Under the pieces are notes generated by a model that saw only the letters and a program-made list of their open reading frames with translations, had not been told where the DNA came from and did not search any database. Shown piece after piece: positions 54,706 to 64,000 of a DNA stretch of 64,000 nucleotides. The stretch is from the NCBI GenBank assembly GCA_963820955.1, contig CAWGCA010000054.1, positions 1 through 64,000 on the forward strand, read 5' to 3'. The position numbers and the translations under genes were made by a program. This DNA comes from CAWGCA01 sp963820955 (GTDB lineage Bacteria; Pseudomonadota; Gammaproteobacteria; Chromatiales; Chromatiaceae). How positions within the stretch are numbered: position 1 is the stretch's first letter; each line of letters begins with the position of its first letter.

Positions 54706-56319
54706 TTACGAATTCGGCAAGGTGGGTGGATTGTCTTCATTGATTAGTCTGATTGCCAATTCAGCAGCTTCCCTTACCATCTCATCTTCATCTTGCAGGG
54801 CCTTCCGTAGCAGTGGGATCGCATCTTTGTCCCCAAGATGCCTTAACTGGTCGGCAACCTCTGTTCGCACCAAAGGAAATTCATCCTGAAGGGCAAGTTC
54901 GAAATAAGGAAGCGCGTCAATTCCCTCCATTTTGGCCAAAGCGATTACGGCCGATAGACGGACTTCCTCATGCAAATCATCTGTAACAGATTGTCGGCAC
55001 TGCTTCAGGGCCTCAGGATTTCCCAGTTCCCCCAAAACCTCCATTGCCCGGGCACGGATTATCCAGTTTTCAGCCTTCATCGCTATCAGCAGAAGCGATA
55101 CACTCCTTTCGTCCCGAATACCCCCGAGTATCTTATTGACCACATCCTTTGGCGAAAGCAAATCATGTCTCAGAAGGGCCGCGCCTATCAGTTTAATTGC
55201 TTGATCGCGTGGTATCTCGGGCTCAAAAGGGTGCTTGGCCAAGAGCCAACCATAAGTTGGCAGTTGAAGAAAATGCTCGGAGGGATGGTCGGTAAAAAGA
55301 GTAATTGAGCCGACAAGGTTCTGCAGCGTTTTGGAAGGTGCAACGGTGACATTGATCTCGCAATCCAGATCCTTCTTGTTCAGGTTCACATGTGCGTTTG
55401 GATGAAGCTTTGCCTCAATTTCGGTGACGCGGACCTTCCGGCTGCCACGGTTGGTGAGTTCGGTCCGGGCTTTAGCAAACTCCCCATGATTAACGAATCC
55501 AAAGTGGAGATTTGCAGGTTTAAGGGATAGATCCCCGAGAACGCTGCATCGTATCAAAGACTTTATCAACGGAAATGCCGGGTCGTCGGTATGAATCTCA
55601 ATAAAATCTTCTTTCAGGCCCATTGGCGCAGATGGATCAAGGCGCAATTCAATTGCGTAACCACCGGAATCATCAAGTTTAATCTTGGCCGACAAATACG
55701 AAAAGGGGGATGAAACGCGAATCGGTTTCAAGGATTCCCCTTCTCGTGGCAAAATCGTGATGTTCGGAATCTTCGCGGGCTCGCCACGATTTACCGAGAT
55801 GTCGACGAATTTAGGCTCCCACTCCAAGGGACTTCGAAAGGATGCCTCAGTCTTTATTTTCAGAACGGGCTGGTTCGGGTCGTTCGAGTAGATGACAATA
55901 TACCCGATGAAGGAACCATCAAAATATAGCTCCGATCGCAAATCGACTTGTAATTCTGCCTGCTCGGAAGGCGGGATAACCTGTCGACGAAGTTGAGTGA
56001 CAATATAGTCGGGCTCGGAGGTTCTGATCAACCGTACTTCGAGGTTTTCGGTGCCTGAGTTGCGCAATGACAATGTTCTGGAAGCATTTTGTCCCGGTAT
56101 TAGGCTTCCGAAAGAGAGATATTGCTTGGAAACAGAAATTTGGGGGCCCGAATCAATCGGATAGACAACCTGTTCAGTAACGAGGCGACAAGCTGTTAAC
56201 CAGGCAATGAACAACACACCCAGGAATAAATAGGCCACTGTGGAAAATTTTCGCGCTAAACAGGAGCATCGAAGAACCGTTACTATCGGAGTTGGCGCCA
56301 ATGTGCAATAATACAACAC
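54706..56319 (-). CDS. Lipoprotein with Ig-like and HEAT-repeat domains
   Basis: A ~537-residue lipoprotein. A hydrophobic signal (VAYLFLGVLFIAWLTAC) ends in the lipobox LTAC, with the lipidated Cys at about residue 44. Two or three Ig-like (DUF1573/ASPM-type) units follow, with the recurring SLRNSGTENLEVR-like strand and YSNDPNQPVLKI / TDDPAFPLIKS / TDHPSEHFLQL ends. The C-terminal ~150 residues hold HEAT/PBS-lyase repeats (RARAMEVLGELGNPEAL, VRTEVADQLRHLGDKDAI, VREAAELAIRLINED). This is probably a surface or periplasmic scaffold; the partner is unknown. The start is uncertain because no good ribosome site is seen at 56319. Confidence 0.72.
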   Translation of the reverse strand: MLYYCTLAPTPIVTVLRCSCLARKFSTVAYLFLGVLFIAWLTACRLVTEQVVYPIDSGPQISVSKQYLSFGSLIPGQNASRTLSLRNSGTENLEVRLIRTSEPDYIVTQLRRQVIPPSEQAELQVDLRSELYFDGSFIGYIVIYSNDPNQPVLKIKTEASFRSPLEWEPKFVDISVNRGEPAKIPNITILPREGESLKPIRVSSPFSYLSAKIKLDDSGGYAIELRLDPSAPMGLKEDFIEIHTDDPAFPLIKSLIRCSVLGDLSLKPANLHFGFVNHGEFAKARTELTNRGSRKVRVTEIEAKLHPNAHVNLNKKDLDCEINVTVAPSKTLQNLVGSITLFTDHPSEHFLQLPTYGWLLAKHPFEPEIPRDQAIKLIGAALLRHDLLSPKDVVNKILGGIRDERSVSLLLIAMKAENWIIRARAMEVLGELGNPEALKQCRQSVTDDLHEEVRLSAVIALAKMEGIDALPYFELALQDEFPLVRTEVADQLRHLGDKDAIPLLRKALQDEDEMVREAAELAIRLINEDNPPTLPNS

Positions 56320-56558
56320 TTACCCCCCAACGAACGAAAGCTTTTTGGGTAAATTCGAGATGAAATTAAATGAGAAAGACAAGAGGACTTCCCTCAAGAA
56401 AGTGACATCGCAGTCAAATTTTGAAGAATCCCCCTGCCTTTATTAAGTGTTTTTTCCTAAATTATCTATTAAGCGTAATCTTACCTGAGGTAAAAGAGCC
56501 TCTCCAATATTTGACCCTTATTTTGCAGTATCCCCTCGAATTGGCTCCACCCCAATCG

Positions 56559-56924
56559 TTAATTGCGAAAGGTGTTTTGGTTCCCCCGCGTATAACCACT
56601 TCGATGTTTCCATTGGTGAAGAATTTTCTTAAAAGGATTGCCCGTTTGTCTGATTATAATAATCGCCTTTGGATTATAAGCCGTGAAGCTTGGGGTAAAA
56701 GTGTACCAGTAACTGTATATTCCACCGGACCCGGACCAAGGATTTGATAGTTTCATGCTGCTCGGCCTCGTGATGGCCATGTCTGCACCCACATCTTGCG
56801 ACATGACCGCTCCCTCTGCCAGCATCGGCTCGTCGATTTCCACGCCATTGATATTTTCGGCCTGTACCAACGAAACCGAGAAAACCAACACAATGCCAAC
56901 CAACAATGCAAAAAGCTTGTTCAT
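56559..56924 (-). CDS. Small secreted protein, function unknown
   Basis: A 121-residue protein with a clear signal peptide (MNKLFALLVGIVLVFSVSLVQA, cleaved before ENINGVE) and a very strong ribosome site (AGGAGGAGCG before the ATG). The mature part, about 100 residues, is rich in Ser/Gly/Tyr in the middle (SGSGGIYSYWYTF) and has no domain I recognise. The basic C-terminal tail (LHQWKHRSGYTRGNQ) looks unlike the rest, and the frame may have shifted there. It lies between the HEAT lipoprotein and a decayed protease, all on the minus strand. Confidence 0.6.
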   Translation of the reverse strand: MNKLFALLVGIVLVFSVSLVQAENINGVEIDEPMLAEGAVMSQDVGADMAITRPSSMKLSNPWSGSGGIYSYWYTFTPSFTAYNPKAIIIIRQTGNPFKKILHQWKHRSGYTRGNQNTFRN

Positions 56925-57291
56925 AACGCTCCTCCTTTTTGGCTTAACTGTTTACGTTTCATAATCACAGAACTTCCCTTCAAACTCGAACCGCAAAATA
57001 CGCGATAATCACCTCCTTTCCATTGAAGAACTTCTTGTTCCTTACGGTCTCTCTAATGCCCCTTTATGAAACCAACCAATATTGGCAGAGCGGCATCATC
57101 CGTTAAACCGCGCAGGGGCCAAAGGCACCGCCCACCTTCCCTCCCAAAAAACTGTAAGGTATTGAAAAATATATTGTTTAGTTCTCTATATATTAGAAAC
57201 GAATGGGGCTCTCCATGTTCTGCTTCTGAAACGATAGTCGCCATAGTGATCCAAGATCGCGGCGAGGATCACCCCATGGGCATCCGCACCA
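56925..57291. other. 367-base intergenic stretch
   Basis: Contains the promoter and ribosome site of the small secreted protein. The rest has no gene I can support. Weak open frames of 60-80 codons on both strands look like chance. Confidence 0.4.
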
Positions 57292-58333
57292 TCAGTAGGC
57301 GATAAACTCTTCCGTAAACTCGGTTATGAGTTTGAATCCGTCCACTCTATCCGGGATCGCTCTCGATGCAATGGCCGATCGGCTGTCTTTTTTGACGAAA
57401 ACCTTGATGACAGCCTCGCCATCTTGTTCACCGATACCGACACCCAACACGCCGGGCATTTTCAGCAGATCATCTTCATGGCGCGCTTTGACTTCCTTGA
57501 CCCGGGCGACCAGTGCTTCGTCTAAAAATAATGGTTCGCTCATCTGCGACGCCTCCGTTGAAGATGCCGCGCAGCCCACCGGCGTCACCCGCAGCTTCTT
57601 GTAAACCGTCTTGATCGGGTTGGCCACCGTATATCTAGATGAACCGGCAAACAAAAGCCCGACCGGCTGGGGGCAGGTCGATGTTTTTTGACGATCAATG
57701 ACCCCGAGTCTCCCGGACTGCTGAAACCGCCGGGTAAGACAAAAATCTGGTCGACGAACCTGGCGATCCTGCCACTGGCGTATCTGACATTCACGGAAAC
57801 ACCCACGGCAGAGATCTGGCCCGAGGTAACACCGGTCGTCCGGCCCGCTTTTTTCACCTTCATTCCTACCGAAGGGTTGATCGGCGTGGGGCTGACCTGG
57901 CCGATACCCAGAATCTTCCCCGGGGTCGACCTTCCTCGAGATTGCCTTGGCCATGGCGGCATCGACCAAATTGTTGCCTGAAAAACTGATGGGAATAAAT
58001 TTTCTGAGTCTGCCGACTCGGTTGGTCTTTCTAAACCGGCAACCGTCGTCGAGACTGCCCGGCTGGATGATCAGATCGCCTTTTTCGGCCTCGTTTTCGC
58101 TCGCCAAGACGTGATTGTTGCTTAAGATAAACTGTTTCCCAGTTTATTTTCAACCAGTGACCCCAGGGTCCCCGCCGAGCAACCATCATTGATGTTGCCG
58201 CCAGACACGCCCAAATATTGATCGGGCGCGGTTGTTTAGCCTTGTGGTCGAGCGCAAAAGCGTTGGTCGCAAGCAAAAAAACACTGATGGCAGTCAACCA
58301 GGCAACACACCAATTTTTTCGGCAGTTTTTCAT
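57292..58333 (-). pseudogene. Trypsin-like (S1/Nal1-type) secreted protease, frameshifted
   Basis: From the minus strand at 58333 there is a signal peptide (MKNCRKNWCVAWLTAISVFLL...). Next come, in changing frames, protease-fold segments: GTLGSLVENKLGKQFILSNNHVLASEN with the catalytic His, VDAAMAKAIS, GRTTGVTSGQISAV, and FSSPGDSGSLIV with the catalytic Ser. A C-terminal ~85-residue module (LFLDEALVARVKEVKARHEDDLLKMPGVLGVGIG) ends at 57292. The open pieces (58031-58486, 57585-57962, 57292-58107) overlap in different frames, so at least three shifts are needed. It resembles the Nal1/chymotrypsin-like proteases of Desulfobacterota. The catalytic His, Asp and Ser regions are all still readable. 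Confidence 0.68.
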
Positions 58334-58534
58334 TTGAACCTTCCTTCGAGTATGTTTTGAAACTATTGTTAACGGTGGGTTCTGGCCCTCGAAGACGGGG
58401 TTATCGGCGCCGCTTTTTGAACGGATCAACCAACATGCTGCGCGGGAAAGTTTATCTCGCCAATGGCCCTGCGGTAATTGATCCAACCATGTATGCCATC
58501 ATTCTCTTCGGCGGCGGGCTCTCCTCGGCGCTTT

Positions 58535-59587
58535 CTCCGGTGAGCTTTTTCGGATGCCCATCTCCTCCAAGGCATCCCTGGCAAATTCCCGAACCTCTTC
58601 GTCACTATCATCCAAGGCCTCGATCAGCGCTGGGACGGCGCTTTTATCGCCGATGTCCGCCAATGCCTCAGCTGCAGCGGCCCTCACCATGGGCCGTCAT
58701 CCTTCAGCGCCTCCATCAAGGCGCCGGTGACACTTTCGTCGCCGACATGAGGCCAGGGCTTCCACCGCTGCCGCCCTCACCTGGGGATTTTGGTCATTCA
58801 GGATCTGAAGCAGATAATCGATGGCCTCCTGCCCCCAGAAACATTGCCCAGCGCCTCCACCGCTACCGCCCTGACGTCGAAATCGTCATCCCTCAGCGCG
58901 ATGTTGTAAAGCAGTTCGGCATACTGAGGCGCATCGCTTTCGCCCAGCGCCTCCACCGCCGCCACCGTCTGAGCTTGTTTTCTTCAAATTCCGCCAGCCG
59001 GGCCAGCTCGTCGATGGCACTCTCGTCGGCATCAAGGCCGCCTCTTCGAGCCGATCGATGTCTTCAAACAGGTTGTGGTATGGCACTGCACCCGAGTCTT
59101 GCCCCGGGTTCGGCATCATCAGGATGGTCGGATGGCCGATATCGTCCGGCTCTCGGGATTGGATATGATCAAGCACCGATGTCAATTGAATGTCCTTGGC
59201 GCCGGGTTGGCTGGGGCCATAGTAAAAAACGCTGTTCAAACCGCGGATCAAGCGCTTGATGCCCTTTTCGAGATCACTTGCCTCAAAATCCGCCGTAACC
59301 GGTGTTTCCGCCGATCCCTTAATAAAAAAGGCAACCCCTGTCTCCCGGGTGACAATCGCCAGAATCTTTTCCAACGGAACCGCGTTCGCCTTGATGATCA
59401 ACCGGTTGTCCCTGAAAGTGACGACCTCATCAGCGGGCTGCAGCGGGCTTTCCGGCTGGGATTGGCTGTTCGTCGGCGAAGGCGGCGGCAATGCAAGGCA
59501 TTGCATTGGAGGGGAACTGGCCATATAGCCGATACCAAGAACGGCGACAACCAAAATTCTTGCCAGAGGCTTCAACGTGTGTTGCAT
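58535..59587 (-). pseudogene. STN-like plus HEAT-repeat exported protein, copy 1, frameshifted
   Basis: The minus-strand frame starts at MQHTLKPLARILVVAVLGI (59587), with a signal-like hydrophobic segment. A Pro/Ser linker and a domain like the secretin/TonB short N-terminal (STN) fold follow (VPLEKILAIVTRETGVAFFIKG, then LEKGIKRLIRGLNSVFYYG). HEAT repeats come next, but the frame shifts near 59020-59045 relative to copy 2. HEAT units reappear in other frames (for example VRAAAAEALADIGDKSAVPALIEALDDSDEEV). The gene is an obvious paralogue of the one at 61880-62929. Function is unknown. Confidence 0.72.
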
Positions 59588-59735
59588 GATTGCCACCTTG
59601 CTGCGCCTGAACCGGAGAAAGGCGGAAGCTGCAACTGCAGCGCCACCCTGGCTCTATTCCAAGCGGGAAGACTATCGATTTTGAATGCGTTGCAGTCGCC
59701 AAATGACTGTGGTGTTGTTAATCCAATTTGAACAT
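58535..59735. repeat. Long direct repeat, copy 1
   Basis: A ~1.2-kb segment repeated in the same orientation at 61880-63080. The match begins near TCCGGTG...TTTTT GGAT(G/T)CCCATCTCCTC and ends near the CTGTGGTGT(T/C)GTT segment upstream of the gene start. Differences are scattered substitutions and small indels, so the duplication is old enough to have diverged. A transposase fragment lies between the copies. Confidence 0.8.
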
Positions 59736-60104
59736 CGCTCGGTGCAGTCAAGACAGGGGGTGTGAATATCAATCCCACAAAAAGTGGGGCCTTTTCCAGG
59801 AACCCGACTCGTCTGTGACGCCTATGATCAAGGCAGTGGCACCGGTTAGCGAATGGACCAAAAACGGCCCAAAACTACTTGGAAAGATCGGCTTTGTATT
59901 GATAACCTAAGTCATGGAAAATTAATCAACTTATAGTTAAGCAATAAACATGCCTACGGCTATTTTTAAAAAAAATAATAAAATTCAAGTACTTATCTTG
60001 TCGGATTACAAAACACCCGTCCTTATTGTGAAAATAATTTCTTCATACTTATGTACTTCATGTAACACTTAGCAAGTGCTGAACCATATATAGCTAAATT
60101 CGTT
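59736..60104. other. AT-rich intergenic stretch
   Basis: No gene supported. AT content rises strongly between 59920 and 60104, just before the transposase fragment, which may mark an insertion-sequence end. No clear inverted repeat was found by eye. Confidence 0.35.
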
Positions 60105-60884
60105 ATGCATAATGATAACAAAAACTCCACCTTAATTGTGAAAAATTTTTCTTATATTTATATGCTCAAGCCTGGGGCTTTCGTTTATGTCGCGGACCCG
60201 GCGTTTGTCACCCCCGACAATCTCGAGCAGTCTATAGGTAAAAATGTAAAATTTCTGACCCGACTGCCGGCCACCTACAAGGAGTGCAGTCGGGCTATTG
60301 CCGATGCTGTTGCCGCCGACAGCTGGATGGAGTTGGGCAAACTCAATCAGACCCCAGCCACCAAAAAACGCCTAGCGGCGTATTTCCGTGGATTTGAAAC
60401 CACCGTTGAACTCTATGGTGAAACATACCGCGCCATCGTTGTTCACTCCTCGGCCCATGACAAGCGGCGCCATAAGCGGATTGATCGACTGCTTGGGCAA
60501 AAGCGCAAAGATCTTGAAACGCACTGCAAAAAAATCAACGCTGGCCCTTTTTATTGCCGGGCTGATGCCGAGGCGGCAGCTGAAAAAATCACCAAAACTG
60601 TCTCGAACAACTATCACAGGCTGCAATATGAAATCAGGGAGGTGACCAAATATCGAAGGGGAAGACCCGCCAAAGGAAAAGCGCGCACCCCGATCGGCTA
60701 TGAATATATTCTCAATCTCGAGATCGATGTAGATGCGGATGCCGTCGCTCCCTTGCGTCTTGAGGCCAGGTGCTTTGTTTTACTATGCAACTTGTCCAGC
60801 AGCCAGGAGCGGGTCCAATGGCCTGTTCAGTTAGAATTTTTACAGGCGATGGGGGTTAATCCGGAAGTCTTTATTTGTCCGTAA
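60105..60884 (+). mobile_element. IS1634-family (IS4 superfamily) transposase fragment
   Basis: An open frame of 259 codons. From about residue 22 it matches the central part of IS1634-type DDE transposases: VADPAFVTPDNLE, the FLTRLPATYKECSRAIADAV segment, LYGETYRAIVVHSSAHDKRRHKRI, and FYCRADAEAAAEKITK. A proline/glycine-rich GRPAKGKA follows, then a CFVLLCNLSS strand. The first ~20 residues look unrelated, the upstream catalytic part is absent, and the C-terminal YREQ-type region with the catalytic Glu is replaced by unrelated sequence. It is not functional as it stands. It lies between the two copies of the ~1.2-kb direct repeat. Confidence 0.8.
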
Positions 60885-61879
60885 GGGTAAAAATAAATTC
60901 ACATAACATCCTCCAAATGGGTGTCGAAAGTAAGGTGCGACAAGCCGGATGCCATCGGCAAAAGTGGCTTCTGGCCTACCAGCCATCCTAATCCGATCAT
61001 GGAATCTCTCGGCAACTATCTTGATGCCAGGACGCCGGAACCGCTTTTTATCGCCAACGACCTATATCAAGGCCATTGCGCGTCCGAAGTGGTTTCGAAT
61101 TTTACCAATTCAGGGGATGGTGGTATGGCTCGGAAAGAAGCCGTATCCGTTCAATGTAGAGTTGACGGTGGATGTTGGTCGCATTGCCCATACGACCTTT
61201 GGCGTTACCGACAGCGAAACTGGCCACAACAGTGAGTTTGGTGCTTAAATCGAATCGGAGCGCCTGGGTTTTTCCGTGGGTGCCTTAAGTGACTGCCGAA
61301 GTGACAACTGCAGTGAAGCGGCACAACAATATTTGTATCTGCGGGGGGATCGAAGCGGTGCCGGCCGATCCAGGCAATCCCAAATAATGGGTTTGATGAA
61401 GGAGCCTTTGTAATATGAATAAAGCCCTATACCGCATCCGCATGGACACTTCATTACCGATGGCCTTGGCCAGAAGCATCCTGGAAGCGTTGGTAATCGA
61501 TTACTTCTGCATGCGCAATCGGCGTTCTGTCTACCGGCCAAGGGTTTCGATGGGACAACACAAGCGGGCGCCGGGTATTCAATTGAGCATAAGATAGATG
61601 CCAACCGCCAGCGGTTTTACCGTCATATGGCGTCCAAGGCCGACGGTTGAGAAGACTAACTGAAACTGGACCGGCTCGATTGGTTTATTCAGCATTTCAG
61701 CGGAGACACCACCGGACAAGTTGGCCCATCTGTCGATCAATCAGAAAGAAGAAGCAAGGGCAAAAAGAAGAAGCAAGAGAATTTTTTGTCAGTTGGTGAA
61801 AACCAGCAACCCGGAGAATCGTGTTATCCTCATTTCATGACTTTATTCGGATTTTTATTACTATTGCACCCTTCATCAC
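60885..61879. other. ~1-kb stretch without a supported gene
   Basis: Several open frames of 60-120 codons occur on both strands (for example 60921-61235 and 61245-61604), but none shows a recognisable domain, codon bias or ribosome site. It may be degraded coding sequence. The short coding-like run near 61690-61790 (LDRLDWFIQHFSGDTTG, then a Lys-rich tail) could be a gene end. Confidence 0.4.
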
Positions 61880-62929
61880 TTTTCCGGTGTGTTTTTTTTG
61901 GATTCCCATCTCCTCTAAGGCTTCCCTGGCATATTCGCGGACTTCTTCGTCAGTATCATCCAAGGCCTCAATTAGTGCGGGAGCGGCCCTTCATCGCCGA
62001 TGTCAGCCAATGCCTCAACTGCAACGGCCCCACCAGGGAACCTTCATCCTTCATCGCCTTCATCAACGCATCCGTTGCGTTTTCGCTGCCGACAGATGCC
62101 AGGGCTTCCAGCGCTGCCGCCCTCACCTGGGGATGGTGGTCATTCAGGGTTTGAAGCAGATAATCAGTGGCCTCTTGCCCCAAGAAATATTGCTCAAAGC
62201 GTCCACCGCTGCAGCCCTGACGCCGAAATCATTATCTTGTAGCGCTATGTTGAAAAGCAGGTCTGCATACTGCGGGTCATCGGTTTCTCCCAGGGCTTCC
62301 ACCGCCGCCACCCGCCTTAACTCGTTTTCTTCAAATTCCGCCAGCTGGGTTAGCTCATAGATTGCACTGTCATCAGTCGAGGCCGCCTCCTTGAGCCGAT
62401 CAATGTCCTCAAACATTTCATGGTATGGCACTGCACCCGTATCTTGCCCCGGGTTGTCATCATCAGATGGTCTGATGGCAGAGATCTTCCGGCTATCGGG
62501 ATTTGAAACGATGAGCACCGATGTCAATCGAATGTCTTTGGCGCCTGGTTGGCTGGGGCCATAGTAAAAAACGCTGTTCAAACCGCGGATCAAGCGCTTT
62601 ATGCCCTCCTCGAGATCACTTGCCTCAAAATCTGCCGTAACCGGTGTTTCCGCCGACCCCTTAAGAAAAAACGCAACCCCGGTCTCCCTGGTGACAATTG
62701 CCAGAACCTTTCCCAACGGAACCGCGTGCGCCCTGATGATGAACCGGTTGTCTCTGAAACTGACAACCTCATCAGCGGGCGGCAGCGGGCTTTCCGTCTG
62801 GGATGGGCTGTTCGTCGGCAAAGGCGGCGGCAATGCAAGGCATTGCATTGGAGGGGAACTGGCCATATAGCCAATACCAAGAACGGCGACAATTAAAATT
62901 TTTGCCAAAGGCCTCAATGTGTGTTGCAT
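61880..62929 (-). pseudogene. STN-like plus HEAT-repeat exported protein, copy 2, frameshifted
   Basis: The paralogue of the gene at 58535-59587. From ATG 62929 (MQHTLRPLAKILIVAVLGI) the frame is open for ~260 codons: a signal-like segment, a Pro-rich linker, the STN-like domain (VPLGKVLAIVTRETGVAFFLKG), and the DSAIYELTQLAEFEENELRRVAAVEALGE region. It then reaches HEAT repeats (YADLLFNIALQDNDFGVRAAAVDAL). It shifts near 62185, after which YLLQTLNDHHPQVRAAALEALASVG continues in another frame to ~61968, and a further shift occurs near 61990. The longer frame upstream of 62929 is not expected to be translated. Confidence 0.72.
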
Positions 62930-63080
62930 GATTGCCACTTTGCTGTGCCTGGACCGGAGAAAGGTGGAAGCTGCAACGCAGCGCCACCATAGCTCCTTTT
63001 CAGCGGGAAGACTTTCTATATTTTGAATGCACTGCAGTCGCCAAGTGACTGTGGTGTCGTTGATCCAAATCTTCATGTAA
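61880..63080. repeat. Long direct repeat, copy 2
   Basis: Second copy of the ~1.2-kb repeat (see 58535-59735), in the same orientation, ~3.3 kb away. It covers the whole STN/HEAT gene and ~150 bases upstream of it, so the promoter region was duplicated too. Confidence 0.8.
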
Positions 63081-63266
63081 CACTCGGTTCGTGTTGCTGG
63101 ACGGTATAATATCTACCATTAGAATTTAGATGGCGTGTGTGAGGCCACCGTCAAAAGATAATTCCACAGGTTGTGGACGATCCAAATTCCGACGCAACCT
63201 GTGGGATTATTTTTTTTGCAGTGACCCAAAGCCTCCGGACTTATTTGATGAATACTGAAGGATTCG

Positions 63267-63953
63267 TTAAGGGCAAGGTCCGTTTTTTTTCTGAGGGTTA
63301 CTCTGTTTCTTTGTCAACCAGATTCGATCTACGCGTGAGCCTTTGTCGCGTCTGCAAATAGACAAGGTCTGAACACCTTTCTTTGTTATTTTAATGCTGA
63401 CCTTGAAATCACGCTCTTCTGCCCCGCCGCCATCGGTATACCACAACCACTTGTCTCTTTTTCTTTTCTTAACATAAACAAAATAAGCTTTTTTGTCGCC
63501 GTAATCGAACTGCTTACCATCCATGGTTGCAAAAAATCCGTTTTCGGTATGGTCTTTGGCAAGTGTTCTAAGATGCAGGTAGTAGGTTCCTGTTTCTGTG
63601 AAGTCGATGTCGTATTCTGCTCTTATATTACCACTTTTGTAGCGCAGCGTCTTGGGGTCCTTCTCAGAGGATTGGATATAGCCGGAACCCTTATAGCCTT
63701 TTTTTTCTTTATTTATGAACCAAGCACCCCCTAAATTGCCACCCAACCGCGTATACGTTTCAGCTTCGATGACCACTTCACTCTTCACCGTCTTGAAGGT
63801 GAGGGGCTTAGCGGATGCTGTAGTTGCCGCCATGAAGACCAGGCAAAGGAATGCGCTGATTGTTAGCCCGGCGAGGGAAAGACGTGCTCGTCTATTATCA
63901 ATGGAAACGTTAAGATTCTTGCCAGCAAAAATATTTTTCATGAACGTGTTCAC
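63267..63953 (-). CDS. Secreted carbohydrate-binding-like protein
   Basis: A 228-residue protein with a long signal peptide (hydrophobic LSLAGLTISAFLCLVFMAA, cleaved after ATTASA). The mature part reads as a beta-sandwich of the CBM6/35-like kind: VVIEAETYTRLGGNLGGAWFI, GYKGSGYIQSS, the AEYDIDFTETGTYYLHLRTLAKD strand pair, NGFFATMDGKQFD, and the C-terminal DKGSRVDRIWLTKK. Such modules bind polysaccharide. The catalytic domain usually fused to them is absent, so it may act as a matrix protein. The gene appears intact. It is the last feature in the window, and its ribosome site (AAAAGGAG) is visible just beyond the ATG side. Confidence 0.72.
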   Translation of the reverse strand: MNTFMKNIFAGKNLNVSIDNRRARLSLAGLTISAFLCLVFMAATTASAKPLTFKTVKSEVVIEAETYTRLGGNLGGAWFINKEKKGYKGSGYIQSSEKDPKTLRYKSGNIRAEYDIDFTETGTYYLHLRTLAKDHTENGFFATMDGKQFDYGDKKAYFVYVKKRKRDKWLWYTDGGGAEERDFKVSIKITKKGVQTLSICRRDKGSRVDRIWLTKKQSNPQKKNGPCP

Positions 63954-64000
63954 AATAATTTTCTCCTTTTATTATGGTTAGTTAGTGCCGTATCAATCCA

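Noticed and set aside
61245..61604. 119-codon minus-strand frame near the transposase fragment
   Set aside because: Cys-rich but with no domain, no ribosome site and competing frames of equal length on the plus strand.
1..64000. CRISPR array, prophage or toxin-antitoxin locus
   Set aside because: I found no regularly spaced short repeats, phage structural genes or typical small toxin/antitoxin pairs by eye.

Overview
The window looks like chromosome from a sulfur-oxidising gammaproteobacterium. Most of it carries standard gammaproteobacterial housekeeping genes: csrA-lysC-alaS-recX-recA-thpR-pncC, mutS, dsbC, yajQ, xerD, ypfJ, uup and ispG. With them are a complete cytoplasmic sulfite-dehydrogenase operon (soeABC), an SLAC1/TehA-type anion transporter behind a Crp/Fnr regulator, and the C-terminal end of a sulfide:quinone oxidoreductase gene. 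This combination suggests a Chromatiales/Sedimenticola/Thiodiazotropha-like lineage. That placement is inference from gene content only.

Layout. 1-7.3 kb: csrA to pncC on the minus strand. 7.3-13.2 kb: a small cupin gene, then an iron/phosphonate-type ABC importer (binding protein, fused permease, ATPase) and a methyltransferase. Every one of these four genes is broken by single-base frameshifts. 13.4-22.0 kb: a signalling block with a tandem-rhodanese secreted protein, a hybrid histidine kinase (HAMP-PAS-HK-REC-REC-Hpt) and a REC-PAS-GGDEF-EAL protein, with the coding regions overlapping by a few bases. A cyclic-di-GMP-I (GEMM-I) riboswitch follows, leading a FliD/flagellin_IN-like gene that contains one in-frame TAA. 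A candidate sigma-28 promoter sits just before the riboswitch. 22.2-22.4 kb: an IS200-type transposase remnant. 22.5-30.6 kb: mutS, a PP2C phosphatase with a double-FHA protein, dsbC, yajQ, xerD, ogt and a ycgN homologue. 30.7-49.0 kb: trhP/yegQ, soeCBA, a 970-aa DUF349 protein, ypfJ, a degenerate guanylate-kinase-like protein, uup, trpB2, a Crp/Fnr regulator, the TDT transporter, a small conserved protein and ispG.

At about 49.37 kb the character changes abruptly. The sqr gene is cut, leaving only its last ~105 codons, and a CpsD-type tyrosine-kinase gene starts without a recognisable N-terminus. The remaining 14.6 kb is less dense, partly AT-rich, and full of secreted or surface proteins: a beta-barrel exopolysaccharide-type outer membrane protein, a sulfotransferase, a subtilase, a trypsin-like protease, HEAT-repeat proteins (one duplicated), a carbohydrate-binding-like protein and an IS1634-type transposase fragment. 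Many of these are frameshifted. It resembles exopolysaccharide/PEP-CTERM neighbourhoods known from Desulfobacterota, so it is either a decaying horizontally acquired island or a chimeric join in the assembly.

The most interesting candidate system is the c-di-GMP circuit at 14-22 kb. A phosphorelay kinase and a c-di-GMP-metabolising response regulator lie directly upstream of a c-di-GMP-sensing RNA that controls a flagellar-cap-like protein. No CRISPR array, rRNA or tRNA gene was recognised.
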